Shown piece by piece: positions 24,081 to 35,824 of a stretch of DNA of 64,000 nt. Below the pieces are notes generated by a model. The model was not told the origin of the DNA. It searched no databases and saw only the letters and a program-made list of their open reading frames with translations. The stretch's first letter is position 1, and each line of letters begins with the position of its first letter. Location of the stretch: positions 62,001 to 126,000 of the forward strand of contig JAURVB010014070.1 in NCBI GenBank assembly GCA_033002965.1, written 5' to 3'. Source of the DNA: Piper betle (Eukaryota; Streptophyta; Magnoliopsida; Piperales; Piperaceae). Made by a program: the position numbers and the translations under genes.

Positions 24081-24454
24081 ACAGCAATACTTTCTCCTTT
24101 GGTTTAACTAACTCAATTATGTAAAAAAACCACAGTCCATTCCAACTTCATGCCCAAGGGTAACTTCGGGCTCCAATTATACACGCTATGTTCGGTTTCA
24201 AATTTCACGTGGACGTCGTCCAACCGACGAACCCTAATCGAACAAACTCTTTTTAGGCTCACCTTCGATCCCTCTATATCATCCACCGTCTCCCTCGAAA
24301 TCCCTCAATTTCGATCTGCGCCTCCCATATTTTCCCCGCCAATTCGATCTCGATCCGCTCCCTTAATCATTCGATTCCTATCCCTCTCTGATCCCCTTTC
24401 TCCGCCTCTCCGATTGATCCCAGTTTCGCGTCGTCTGGTGCCGGATTAACTGAT

Positions 24455-24469
24455 TTAGGGTTAGGGTTT
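24455..24469 (+). promoter_or_regulatory. Telo-box in the ELM2-SANT copy 2 leader
   Basis: TTAGGGTTAGGGTTT, at the place matching 10761-10775 of copy 1. A second identical motif is at 24753-24767. The equivalent in copy 1 (near 11053) is degenerate. Confidence 0.6.
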
Positions 24470-25570
24470 CTTAGAAGGGAAGGACTTTCCCCTTTCGATC
24501 CTTGTCTGGGATACCGATCCTCCGTAAAGGCCACGTCTCTATACCTTTGTTTTTTGGTATTTTCCCTAATTCGTGGTTGTGGATTTGTGGTTTTCCCCTT
24601 TCGATCTGTGTTCTCTTCGTTGGATTTTAGGGCGTCGTTGATTTGGCCTTTCGCTCCAGTCTGTTGTGCCATAAAGATTGTTGCTTTGTCCGCTTTTTGG
24701 GGGTATTCGGGTCCTAATCTTGTTGAATTTTGGGATTGCTGGGCTTTCGATTTTAGGGTTAGGGTTTCCGTTTTCCCTTTTGTGTATGCTCTTGTACTCG
24801 TCTAATTGGTTTGGGGGTTCTTCGATTTCTGCCTTGCTTTGTTGTCATCTGCTTGCAATTTGTCCGAAACAGGGCAATTGTTGGTAAACAGCCGCGGCCT
24901 CTAGCTTTCCCCTCCCTTATTTTTTTTTATTCTGTAGGGCTTCATTTATCAGCATTTACAGTTGGACTTGGGCAATTATTGTATCTAAGGTAAAACCTTC
25001 ATTATTAAGGCAGTCAATTTCTTTATCTCATAGTTGTTACATTGGGATATTGTTTATTTACGTGCTTTATCTCATGGGATGTTTGTTCCCTGGGTTTACT
25101 TCTAAACTATTAAAATTTATTCATGCTCCGTTGAATGCTTGTGTTTTGAGTACCTACATTGCAACATTTCATCATTGTTGCTGGTTACCAATGCTTGTGA
25201 GTAGGTACATTGCTTTGGCAACCACTTTCTGCATCATGTTTGGCTGAATGAGATCAGTATATGTCTTGTGGAGTGACGATGGATGTTTTTTACGAATCCA
25301 TACAACTTTTATTAGGCGGCAGCTTTTCTGTGTAATTTGTTCATATGGGTTTGTGTGGGGCTCATAGTGTTGCGTGTGTGTGAGATGTTTGAGGCTGAGC
25401 TTTTTGTGAGGCTTCAACTATTCAAGTTTCTCGAGCCTTTTCTTTTTCTTTTATATTTTTTGAAGTTTTTGTGGTGGAAAAAAGTTTTTTTAGCGTTCAT
25501 TTACCCTATCATTTCTTGTAATAGTGAAAGTAAAAATAAATAGGTTGCTTGTCTTTTAGGCAAGGAAAAC

Positions 25571-27202
25571 ATGGTGTGTAAGCAGAACAAACGCTCATTT
25601 AGTGATGATGAGCCAGCTTGTCAATTGTCCTGCAAGCACTTGCGTCAGATGGAATATGGTGGTCACTACTCTTCATTTGCGACCATATTCCCTTGCCATG
25701 ATTTTGGAGGGAAGGTCCATTGTTCAGGTAATATCTCCTGAAGAGTAAAATTGATGATTTTATGTTTACCAAAATGCTGAAATACTTCTAATGATTTTTT
25801 GATTTCTGCTTAAAGGTGAAGAAGTAGTGCACAAATTTGATTGTGAGGGTGCCCAAGTGGGTCATAACTTTGAGTTGACGGGGAGCACTTCAGTGGTCTC
25901 AAGCACTACAAATGAGAAAAGGGCATTATTGGAATCAGCACTTTGTTTGCCTTGCTCAGATGCAAATCCTGAACACGACCACGTGGGAAAGAAAATTCAA
26001 GAAGAGGATTTATATTCCTCTTTTGAGTTCCCTCCCGAAAACCAGTATTGATAGGACCTGATCATCAGGCAGACATTCCAGTGTGGGATCGACAAATGTG
26101 TTTTAGTGGTTCTACTACCGAGGATGAAGAGAGAATAATGGGTACTTGTGTCATTTCATTACCAAGCTTTAATCTGCCTTCACCAATATATGATGAAATT
26201 GGCAAAGGCAAAGTTGATTGTGGCTGCCCTGATGAATGGTCGATTGGATGTGTAAGACAACATGTGATGGAAGCCAAAGAAAAGATAAGGGCCGAAGTTG
26301 GTCAAGATAAGTTTTTGCAGTTAGGCTTTGGTGACATGGGCGAAGTAGTATCAAGCAAATGGAGCGAAGAGGAAGAACAATTGTTCCATGAGGCTGTTTA
26401 TTCCAACCCAGTTTCAATGGGCAGGAATTTTTGGGATCATCTTTTGGACGTATTTCCTTCTAAAATTACCAAAGATCTTGTGAGTTATTATTTCAATGTT
26501 TTTATGCTTCGGAAGAGGGCAGACCAGAATAGGTTATATCCTCTTCATGTCGACAGTGACAATGATGAGTGGCAAGGAAGTGAAGATGGTGATGAGTGTG
26601 GATCAATAGGAGATGATGAAGATTCTGCTGTTGAGTCTCCTGTCAGTCAAGCAGCCTTCTTATACAGTGATCTCACTCGTTATGAGGACGAATATGGTAT
26701 TGAAGGTGATAGTTCTGAATATATTGAAGAAGGTAATGAAGATGGAGACAATGGTCAAGAGTTCGTTCACTTTGGCAAGTCTGTTTCTCAGGGTGGACAA
26801 ATTCGATCTCCGAATGTTCATTTGGAATTTAACAATGTAGATGTCCATGTATCTGAGGACCAAGATGTACAGGATGAGTCGTGTACTTCTTACGAGTCGC
26901 AGCTTAATGTTACCCACTCGTTTGGTCAGTCAGCTATGGACGCTGGACAGGATCCTTGCATTGAGGTTCATCAGAAAAATACAAGGCAAGATGGATGTTG
27001 CAATAGTAGATTAGGTGCTGCATTATCTAATGGATTTGCCATGGAGGCCTGCGATTCTAATGGATGGGATGCGGGATATTTCTCTGGTCCAACTAAGGAA
27101 GTTGATTTTCTGCCTACTTGTCATGTGATTGAAGAGGTATTTGGAGGAAGAAGCTCGGATGTGAAAGAATTAGAACAAGGTTTTAGCGGCGCAAGATTCT
27201 AA
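25571..27202 (+). pseudogene. ELM2-SANT domain protein, copy 2, with a 1-nt frameshift
   Basis: Same structure as copy 1: leader intron about 24990-25559, coding exon 25571-25727, intron, exon 25816-27202. The ELM2 and SANT blocks are well conserved (IGPDHQADIPVW, KWSEEEEQLFHEAVYSNP, DLVSYYFNVFMLRKR). The exon lengths sum to 1544 nt, one short of a multiple of three. Alignment with copy 1 places a single missing base at about 26030-26040, in CCTCCCGAAAACC versus CCTCCACGAAAGG, just before the ELM2 core. Downstream the frame stays open to 27202, with a C-terminus 18 residues longer than copy 1. Either a young pseudogene or a sequence error; a translation start inside the second frame would lose the N-terminus. 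Confidence 0.75.
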
Positions 27203-28749
27203 TTGGGTTTTTTTCACCGAATATTACAGCCTCGCCATAAGACTGAAAGTCATCATGCTCTTGGAATGGTATAGGAGGTTTATTATCTAAGGCTGTATTT
27301 ATCTTGTACATCACTTCGAAAAGTGAGCTTCAATTTCACTTATATACAAGCTAAACGTGTAATGGGGGGTTGTCCAAGTAATTGTAACTTTTCCAGTATC
27401 ATTAGAGGGGGGGTTGATTTATTGTATTTCAGGCATGGAATGGGAGAGATAAATGTGTTCCTTACACATTGTTATTTCCCTGAATCTTGTGAGGTTTACT
27501 TGGAGGATGGTTAATAAATAATACATGAAAAAAACGGCTCCCTAGGCCTCATATTATTATGCTAAACAATTTGGCAGCTCCGTTTTACGTTATGCAAACT
27601 CCCACATTTACGACCATTAATCACGAATTTTAATTGCAATAAAATGGAGCAGTTGGGCGTTATCAACTTATTAATTAACAAACAAGTTTAAGCGACAACA
27701 ACGTTAACTTGAGAGACGAGAACACAACACCCGTTGAAAGTGCAATTGACAGTATGTGATATTATATACCCATATGTACGTTTTACCGTTCAATATCTAA
27801 TGTTTATTTATTTTTATCTTCTGCAAAATTATTTTCAAAAAAAATTTTGATTCAGAATTTATGTGCAGGTATGCGTTATTTAAGCGGTAAACGGTAACGT
27901 CACAATTACGGCCGCATAGCGAGGGAGGAGTAAGAGCGCTTGAGTATTGTGTGCTCTTTTGTCTACTTTTCTTTTAAATATTGTTGGCAGTTTATTTTTT
28001 GCTACAATTAAGAAAGCCTCAATCAAATTCTTTTTTTAAGATAAATTTTATTTTAAATAATTTTTATTAACTCTATTAAGTATAGATTATTTTATTAAGC
28101 ATAGAATTATTATTTATATATATAATTAGTTTATAAATAGATGCTTTCACTATTCATCTAAGCAATCCACGTCTGCGAATTTTCAAGTTTTCATGTGATT
28201 CATGAGTACCGAGTTTGGAAATTAATTTGTGTTTTAAGACTGTCTGCGTTGTGATGGAATTCCAGATCTGTTTAGTTGCTCAGTGAAACCTGAATTACTG
28301 ATCTGTCTTCTACTATAAAGGTATGAATCTCTTCTCTGATTTACCTTTTTCTATATACTATTGCCCATTCTACATGTTTTTGGTTCCATGCATGGATTTC
28401 TCCTCCCTCCAAAAGTAACCTTTAATTGGTGGGAGCAAAGAAAGGAAGTGGTACTTTCCTCCCTGTCAAGAATACCTTGTCTCCCATCTTCCACTGCTTA
28501 TCATGCTACCCCATCGTTCTATCTTAATCGATCATTCTCACCTCTAACTAGGAAAAGCTTTAATCTAATCCACTTTATTTTGAGGAGGTTTTGTTTATTT
28601 TCTCTACCAAGCTTGGATCTGGCATCTAGTGCAGACAAATGGTTGCTCCCATTTTCCTGGACAATCCATAATCAGATGGGGTTTTTCTGATCTGGGTCAA
28701 TCTTGGTTTGCTGGTTTTCTGTTGGGTTTGCCTCTTTGGTGCTGAATCG
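27203..28749. other. Intergenic: 3' flank of ELM2-SANT copy 2 and 5' flank of the zinc-finger gene
   Basis: 27203-27520 resembles the 3' flank of copy 1 (CTCGCCATAAGACTG-like words occur at both) and is probably the 3' UTR. 27530-28140 is AT-rich with nothing recognisable. 28150-28749 is likely the leader of the zinc-finger gene and may contain a leader intron. No coding similarity was found. Confidence 0.45.
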
Positions 28750-29855
28750 ATGAAGCAGAAACATTGTTGCAGGTTCTGCAACAAGAGCTTCCCTAGTGGC
28801 AGGTCACTCGGTGGCCACATGAGATCCCATTTGAGCTCCTTTGGCTCTGGAGCAGGGGAGAAGATCATGGGGAGGAAGAAGAGGAAGAAGACTTCCTGTT
28901 CCATCAATATTGGCGAGAGCTATAGCTTGAGGGTGAACCCCAAGAAGACATGGCGGCTGTACGATTCCCCGGCGTCAGGCCAAGGCCGACTAGACAAGGT
29001 CAGTACTCCGTGTCCTCCTCTGCCTCAGAAGTTGAGCAGGAGCAGGAAGATGGTGCTATCAGCTTGATGATCCTCTCCATGGATGCTGGCTTCTGGCCTG
29101 GAATAGATTCTTGGGATGACAAATCTAGTGTGGGGAAGGGGTTTGAATTGGATGGTTCTCGAGATGGGTGTTCCGGAATTTTGTGCAACAAGAGCTCTAT
29201 TGATTGTTCACATGTTGAGGTCATGGGTACCGAGTTTGGTAAAAGAATAATGGGGTGTGAATCTTCCCCAGAAGAAGCCAGCAAAAAATCATCAGAGTTG
29301 AACTCGGAAACATTATCTTGCAGCAAGAAGATTGATGGTGCAGGTAAGAGAGTTAGAGATGTTGCTGATGGAGGCGTTGTGAACAAGAGGAACAAATACG
29401 AGTGTGCAACATGTAACAAGGCCTTCCATTCCCACCAAGCTCTTGGTGGGCACATAGCCAGTCCCAAGAAGCTCAAGGAAAGTTTGGAGAACAGCACCAA
29501 CAAGGTAGTATCGAGCACTGTGATGATTGAAGAGGAAGTCAAGAGCTGCAAACTTGAGAGCCCAATTGATGAAGCAGTAGTTGCTGGCGAGTGTTGTGAT
29601 TTGGATACGAGGAGCATCAACAAGAGCTCTGAATGCCCTATCTGTTTCAATGTAAGTGCATCTGACCAAGCATTGGGTGACCATAAGAGATCACATCTAA
29701 GTACAGATTTGGATGCTACAACAGATCAAGCTTCACCAATTCATGATTTGCTGGATCTCAATCTTCCTGCTCCGATTGATGAAGATGGATTCAAGTCTTG
29801 GTGGATTGGAAGCAACAATGAGCATGGGCCACTTGTGGGTTTGATTTCCAACTAA
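28750..29855 (+). pseudogene. ZAT-type C2H2 zinc-finger repressor, degenerating
   Basis: Starts MKQKHCCRFCNKSFPSG with a plant QALGGH-class finger (SLGGHMRSH). It is followed by a basic GRKKRKK tract, the SLRVNPKKTWR block of ZAT proteins, an acidic segment with MILSMDAG, a second finger (YECATCNKAFHSHQALGGH), a third (SECPICFNVSASDQALGDH) and a C-terminal EAR repression motif (DLNLPAP). Two defects are seen. The frame must change between about 28985 and 29010 (total 1106 nt, one short of a multiple of three). The second finger reads GGHIASPKK where family members have GGHRASHKK, so its last zinc-binding His is Pro. The third finger has GDH for GGH. ZAT proteins repress stress or developmental genes in the nucleus; this copy may be non-functional. 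Confidence 0.78.
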
Positions 29856-31282
29856 ACATTGCCAAGAATTGTAATTGAGGATTGAATGAAGAGAGCAGAT
29901 AGTCCAAGTGATTCTTATTTCATTGATAGTACTGTTTCGGGCTTTTGTCACAGGTACGATGCTGAATGTTTTATATTATTGACTTCCAATTGTGAAGCTC
30001 ACCGGTACATTGATGTATGTATATGATGGAATCCGATGCTACAAATGGCTGGAGTTGCTTCTTTTCATCATGAAGTCTTTACAACTTTTCAATCTTCAAA
30101 TTAGTTTGGTTCGATACTATGATTTCTCTATTTCTTACCTGATCTTAATCCAAATTTGTGGTGTAAACGTTCAAGGTCAGACCGACCAAGTTAGCTGTCC
30201 CAATCACATAAAGCATGCACAGCATCACTCAATTGAACGTCACCGACCTAGTTAGCTGGTCTAATCACAATAAAGCATGCACAGCAACACTCGATTGAAT
30301 GTCTTACAGTTGTCAACAGGAGAGGTGAGATCCTCGGCAGTTGGGCCACAATGAGAGGGCACCAACTAAAAGCTCATGTCATGATAAAAATTAAAATAAA
30401 AAAGAACTGTTGATCTAGTATCGCACTCAAATTCCCCACCTAGCTGAGTTAAAGGGCTTTTATGGGTAAAGTTGATCGAAGCATGTGGTATTATGAAGGA
30501 AGGTATTGGTTTGTTGTCACAGCCATCCAAAAGGACAACTAGTCTCTTTGATTTATCCGAAGCGTCCTTTTCCACCCTTCTTATTTTTCCTCTATGATCT
30601 GGTGGCTCTTGAGGCTTTTATGCAGTATAAACTTTTCTTTGAAGATTCTGGTCCACATGCTACCCCTCCTTCTTTCTTCTCTCCTACCCTACAAATTAAG
30701 TGACCGCCAACAAGTCTCCTTCTGCATCACACTCCACTCCCAATCGAACTCGAATGGTTTTGTGGTATGCCGCAGTCTTTGATCCGACACACAAGCATGA
30801 ACATTGAAGTTGTATAACTGTGAATGGCATGATTATTTTGATATTCATATATTGTAGTTTTTAAAAAAATATATTATTTTTTTTATTGAAAGGTGTCATT
30901 GATTACAATTAAAATATTTATCAAATATCATTGGAGACAACTAATTGCATTTGGGTAACTATTGAATGTTCCTGTCATTTGTAAAATATTATGGGACTAT
31001 ATATCAATAAAAAACATTACGTGAAAAGAGTTTTCCAAGAAGACAATATCTTAAAAAAATATCATATTCTTTTTTCATTCGTATCATATCGATCTTTACA
31101 AAATATAAACTTATACTAAAATATAATCTCATGTTTTCTAGTTTACAAATAATAGGTTAAAAAATATAAAAAATAAATAAAGAAATAAAAGTCATTGATA
31201 TAAAAACACTCGTTAATGATGCTTTTAAGCAACGAAGAGAATAGCGGTGGTACAGGTAAGAATGGTAGCGTTCATCGCACAT
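29856..31282. other. Intergenic, 3' flank of the zinc-finger gene
   Basis: Contains the small tandem duplication at 30181-30304 and AT-rich DNA from 30830 on. Short frames (30366-30575 minus, 30506-30703 plus) have no recognisable domain. Confidence 0.45.
30181..30304 (+). repeat. ~62-bp tandem duplication
   Basis: Two diverged units (30181-30241 and 30243-30304) both contain CCGACC, AGTTAGCTG, AAAGCATGCACAGCA and ACTC.ATTGAA. They are roughly 85% alike by eye. No coding or regulatory role is evident. Confidence 0.75.
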
Positions 31283-31287
31283 ATTAT

Positions 31288-31820
31288 CGGTGGGCCCTTC
31301 GGGCCCGTACCCAAGTTTCAAAACTAATGTTAAACCCTTCGGGTCCTAAAGGATTTTAAACTACCAAAAAAAATTCACAATAGGTGTCACGTGCCTCTTG
31401 CAATCTAAAAATTAGCTCAAAGGCTTTCACATGAGCATGTATACAAGTCACCAATAACCTACTACAACCGATGTAAGATAAACCCAACTTCCCTTCACAC
31501 ATCGGGCATAGTCCGAAACCATAACCATCCATAACCATCTACTTCCTTAAATTAGACAGCACTCACTTGACAAACTCTTTTATACCACTTGTTGGGCCCT
31601 TAATTAAGTTCTGATGTCATTTGTTGGCTCTTCGGGTCCATACCTAAGCTCCAAAATTAATATTGAACCTTTCGGACCCTAAAAGACTTTAAACTATCAA
31701 AGAACTCGCAATAAATGCCTCTCTTAATCTAAAAACTAATTTAAAGAATAAGAACTTTCAATTAAACTATATACAAGTCATCCAACAATCTCTACGATCA
31801 ATATAGAGATAAACCCGACA
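31288..31820 (-). mobile_element. TRIM element, copy 3
   Basis: Two 199-201-bp LTRs (31288-31488 and 31622-31820) flank a ~133-bp internal region. The perfect target duplication ATTAT is at 31283-31287 and 31821-31825. Minus orientation is shown by the position of the degenerate tRNA-iMet primer site just left of 31622 and the purine tract after 31488. The LTR shares TTAGATTAAGA and the ends with the other TRIMs in this window. Substantial divergence between its LTRs makes it an old insertion. Confidence 0.8.
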
Positions 31821-31825
31821 ATTAT

Positions 31826-32930
31826 ATCCTTTGAGTTTGAACATAAATGCATGACTAAGCTCTTGGAATTTTTGACGTATTGCTCCCCACTAGCAAGATC
31901 GAGCAGACAACAAAATATATATTTTTCCACTTTATTTAATTAATTACTAACAAAATCAACAAATAATAAATAAAGCCAATTTTAATTAATTATAAAAAAT
32001 CAAGATATAGATGAGTGCTTTATCATCTTGGTTGGATGTGGGCAGCGACTTGCATGAAAGGGGAGAGGGAGGAGGAAAGGGGATGGGGTGGGAGTTTGAT
32101 GACACTGTGACAACGTGAGAGTGGGAGAAGGGGTTAGAAGTTTGAAGACCACTCCTCGTAGAAAGATGAAGATGAAAGAGATGTTGGCTGGAGAGAGGGA
32201 AGGGAGGGGGAACATAATCACCCAGAGAGGATTGAGCGATTGCAGTGACGTCTAATCAGTGGCAGCGACGACGATGGCAACAGCAACGGTGACGATGGCG
32301 ATAGTGGGTGGTGAAAAGTCCACAGCGTTCATCTTATACGGGATCTGTTGGGAGAAAATCCAGATCTTCACTAACCCATTTTTATGTATTAAACTATTCT
32401 TAACCACAACCCAACCCACCGTGTTCTATTAAATGAACCAAGTTCCTCTACGTACTATTTATAATTCGTCCCTTCCGTAAATAATACATAAAAATTAGTG
32501 TCTCTTATACATAATTATTTTAAATTTTTATTTTTTATATAAAATATAAAGTTTTGAACTGAAATTAATTAAACGAATATATGCTGAAGTTGATTTATTT
32601 AATAATAACCTACGCTTGGATTAAGGTAACGATGTTTTCTTGTCTTAAAATTGACAATGATTTGACTGTAGTTATAAAAAATTAAAGTTTAGACATTTAT
32701 TATTTACATATAGAAATAACTAATCCTAAATTATTAGAATTATCAACAATTTTCCAACAAAACATCATTAGCAGAATTATCAACAAGGAAACATGATTAG
32801 CCATTTTGAAGTTTAGGAAGAAGACAAATCGAACTTAATCGGGTAACGCAAATTCGCAAGGCGGGCCCGCCGATCAAACTTAGAATCAATCGTCATTTCT
32901 AGAGCAGCCCAAGCCATGCAGAAACTTGAA
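31826..32930. other. Intergenic, AT-rich with one GA-rich patch
   Basis: 32030-32220 is purine-rich (GGGGAGAGGGAGGAGG-like) and the rest is AT-rich. No gene is seen. Confidence 0.45.
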
Positions 32931-32934
32931 TTTG

Positions 32935-35824
32935 GTGCTCAATGATCTCTAAAAAGAGGATGATAATTTAATCCAAGCCCTGCAGACCGATCTGAGAAGA
33001 AGCTCAGATGAAATTCGTGAGAATCTTTGCTTTGCTACGCTAGTTTCGTTGAAAAAAATGCCTTCTTTTTCGTTTCCGACATTGATATTCATATATAAGA
33101 AATGTTACGGGATCGATTGAACTTGAGGCGTGTGGAGGCGAATTTCATGGCGGAGCATGTCCACGGCCTTCAGCTAAAGCTCTCAGAAGCTCACAAGCTC
33201 AATGAGGAGCTGGTTTTGTTGAGGGGCGAACTCAACAAGTCTGAATCGGAGCGTTTGTTCCTTGTCGAATTGCTGGACAGGCGGGAGATTGAGTTGGAGG
33301 CAGCTTTGTCGTTAGAATCCCAGGGTGAAGTAGAGGCTGTGAAGCTCGATCTTGTTGCCATGGGGAACTGGGGTTGTGATGCTGAAGCTTCCAGGGACAA
33401 GGCCATTTTGGAAAGGAACGAGATGGAATCTTGGCTTCAAGAACTTGAGAGGGATTAGCAGAATCACAGGAGAGGATTGGATTTTGGGAGAATCGCAATG
33501 CGTTGGATAAGCTAGAGAAGTTTGAGACGAGTTTCAGGAAATTGCAAGATTTGATCTTGTACGGCGTCGATACATCCAGTGGGAAGTCTGATGTGGTGGG
33601 GGACATTGATTCTAGCAATGAAGAGATCTTTAGACGGTTTCTTTGGAAAAAGCCAGAATCCAATACCTATGGGAATGGGATGGATTAAACATAGTAAGTT
33701 TCAGATAAGCTTGAGCGTGTATATAATATTCCTAGTTTGTTAGATTTCTTTGCACAATATAACGATGTTCTAGTTTGTTAGATTATTTGCACAATATGTT
33801 GGTGACTATTGTTAATTAGCTTCCATTGTGTGTGCCGAGGCCTTCCTTATGGAAATGCTGGTGCAGACGATGCTTGACCTTCTCAGTACCCTTCAAATGA
33901 CTGCCTGATGTGATGATACCATGAACATATACAATTAGCATATTATCTGCTATTAGTTGACTTTGTGGCACCATTGGTTGTTTCGACAATCGTGTTCGCA
34001 ATGTAGCATCATTTGTGTGATTGACCACCCCAAATAAGATGAGAATTTTTGCATTAACTGTTGTAAGGTAGCTTTATGTGTTGATAAATGTTGTCTATCC
34101 TCATAATCTATGTTCTGTCATTTGATGTCTTTCGAAGAAGTGCTTTGCTAATAGAGTGGTCCTCTTAAATTGTGATGCTTTTCAACAATATTGCATTTAC
34201 TATGTTCATTTTTTCTTCTTTTTTATTTGTAAAGATTCAATTGTTTTAGCTGAACGTTGTCATTGATTGACGATCAGATCCCATATGTTTCTTTTGCTAT
34301 CCCTGAAGCCCTTGTGAGAATGAATTGGGCCCAACCCTTGTCAAACTAGCGGCAGTAATGGCCTCTGGTGGAAGCGTAAAGGGACAGATGGAAAAGATGT
34401 CTCGTCAAATAATTGAATCCGAACTTCTTGTTACTCAATTAAAGGTATAATCGTGGGATGCAATTTTCTTAGGTAAATAATTGGTAGTGTGCTTGTGGCC
34501 TTTAAGCCAGCTCTGGTTACGGCAGCTTTTTATTAATGTCATCAAAATTGGTGGTTTTATGTTTGTTGCCAAGGAAGAAGCTGAGGTCCTCACGCAAGAG
34601 GTGGCTGAGTAAGGTACCAAATCACAGACATGCTTGAACAAGAATGCCAGAGGCGTGCTTGCATTGAGCAAGCATCTTTGCATAGAATTGAAGAATTGGA
34701 AGCTCAGGTTGTCGAAAAAATCATCATAAGCACAATTAGTTTATGAGATATACAGTTTATGTTGATGACTGAATATTTGTAGCTTATAAAATAAAACACA
34801 GGTAAGAAAAGAGCGCAGAAGGTTTTCTTTGGTCAATAGTCAATTATCTAAAGTGCGAAAGTTATTTGAATCAGGCCCTATTCAGGTGAGGATGCTTGAG
34901 CTCAGTTTTTCTTCGTACAAACACTTGTCAATGTTAATACGACCTCATTTCTTAATGAAAATGTTCATCTTGTGCTCACTTGTATGGATAATGCACACCT
35001 TTTTTTTGTTGTTGTTATAATTACCATATTAAGTGGTGGGGGAATATTTTTCTTCCCAAACTTCGTAAGGGTCTATTTTGGTTGGTTGGCATGAAATTAA
35101 TGTAAATGACATGAAAATTTTTAATTAGTCAACCTTCCCGAAGGTCGCTATATTTAATATATATTTGTATAAAAAGTGTTATTAAGTTAATTATTTTGTA
35201 TACAAATTAAATATGATTATATGTAAGAAAACACAAAATAATCATTATCTTATGTGGCTCACTGAAGTGCTTTCTAATGAGCAAATTAACCAAATGAAGC
35301 CTAAATTACAATTGTGTGAAGAGGTCAAAGCTATGAGAGCCGGACATTATAATCTATATATGAGTTTAAGTTAGTTGATCTAGAAATGATACAATAATTT
35401 TTTTGTTGGAGAAATGTCTTGGTATTTTGGAAAGTTTACACTTTTTCATTTTTGTAAGACGACTGAATTCAGTCACTTAATAGTGGCTCTTGCATTCTAT
35501 AATTTTTTTGGCGATTGGAGAATTTGATTTTAATTACTTCATGTTATTTCGTTAATTGATTGAATCTTCTGGGAGTTTTTTGTGCATTTGTTATAGAGCC
35601 TCATTTATGCTAGTGATGATATCTTAATGTATAAATTGACATTGCCATGGACAGAGCCAATTAAACTCGGAGTCACTTGACGTTTCCGAGGGGAATCAGG
35701 ATTGCAAATGCCGTACTTTTACCGTACTGAAGCATGCAGTAGATCTGGATGAATGGCGCATATCGGAGGAAAATCAGTCCGTCTATGAGTTAAACCGACC
35801 GACAATCTGGTGGCACTCACGCTA
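32935..35824 (+). pseudogene. Coiled-coil protein gene remnant (resembles plant At3g49055-type proteins)
   Basis: Blocks of Leu/Glu-rich coiled-coil coding sequence lie in order on the plus strand. 32935-33040 gives KEDDNLIQALQTDLRRSSDE with an in-frame stop. 33102-33458 gives LKLSEAHKLNEELVLLRGEL and ESWLQELERD then a stop. 33503-33688 gives FETSFRKLQDLI. About 34340-34443 ends IIESELLVTQLK before a GT donor. About 34575-34705 gives EEAEVLTQEVAE, a stop or frameshift, then ITDMLEQECQRRACIEQ. About 34802-34886 gives RKERRRFSLVNSQLSKVRK. About 35655-35824 is the terminal exon (SQLNSESLDVSEGN). Stops and one shift suggest a pseudogene. The family name is a tentative memory match; the function of such proteins is unknown. 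Confidence 0.5.

Larger units (their letters stand above)
21046..24097. mobile_element. Mutator-like (Pack-MULE-like) element carrying a host gene fragment
   Basis: A perfect 9-bp direct repeat TTTGGTTTA flanks the unit (21037-21045 and 24098-24106), as expected for Mutator-type insertion. The termini are long imperfect inverted repeats: TTGCTGTGATGGAGCACAGC from the left matches TTGCTGTAATTGAGCACAGC from the right end inward, and similarity continues about 80 bp into the CCGTT...CAACGGCTGA block. No transposase is present. The cargo is a GC3-rich choline-transporter-like fragment (minus, 21200-21890), a cluster of palindromic repeats (22231-23465) and another GC-rich segment (23470-24000) of unknown source. 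This is the Pack-MULE arrangement, although the outermost ~15 bp of the two ends do not match well. Confidence 0.68.

Noticed and set aside
28993..29025. Tiny GT-AG intron to explain the zinc-finger frameshift
   Set aside because: It would be about 30 nt, below the plant minimum, and its removal does not change the reading frame.
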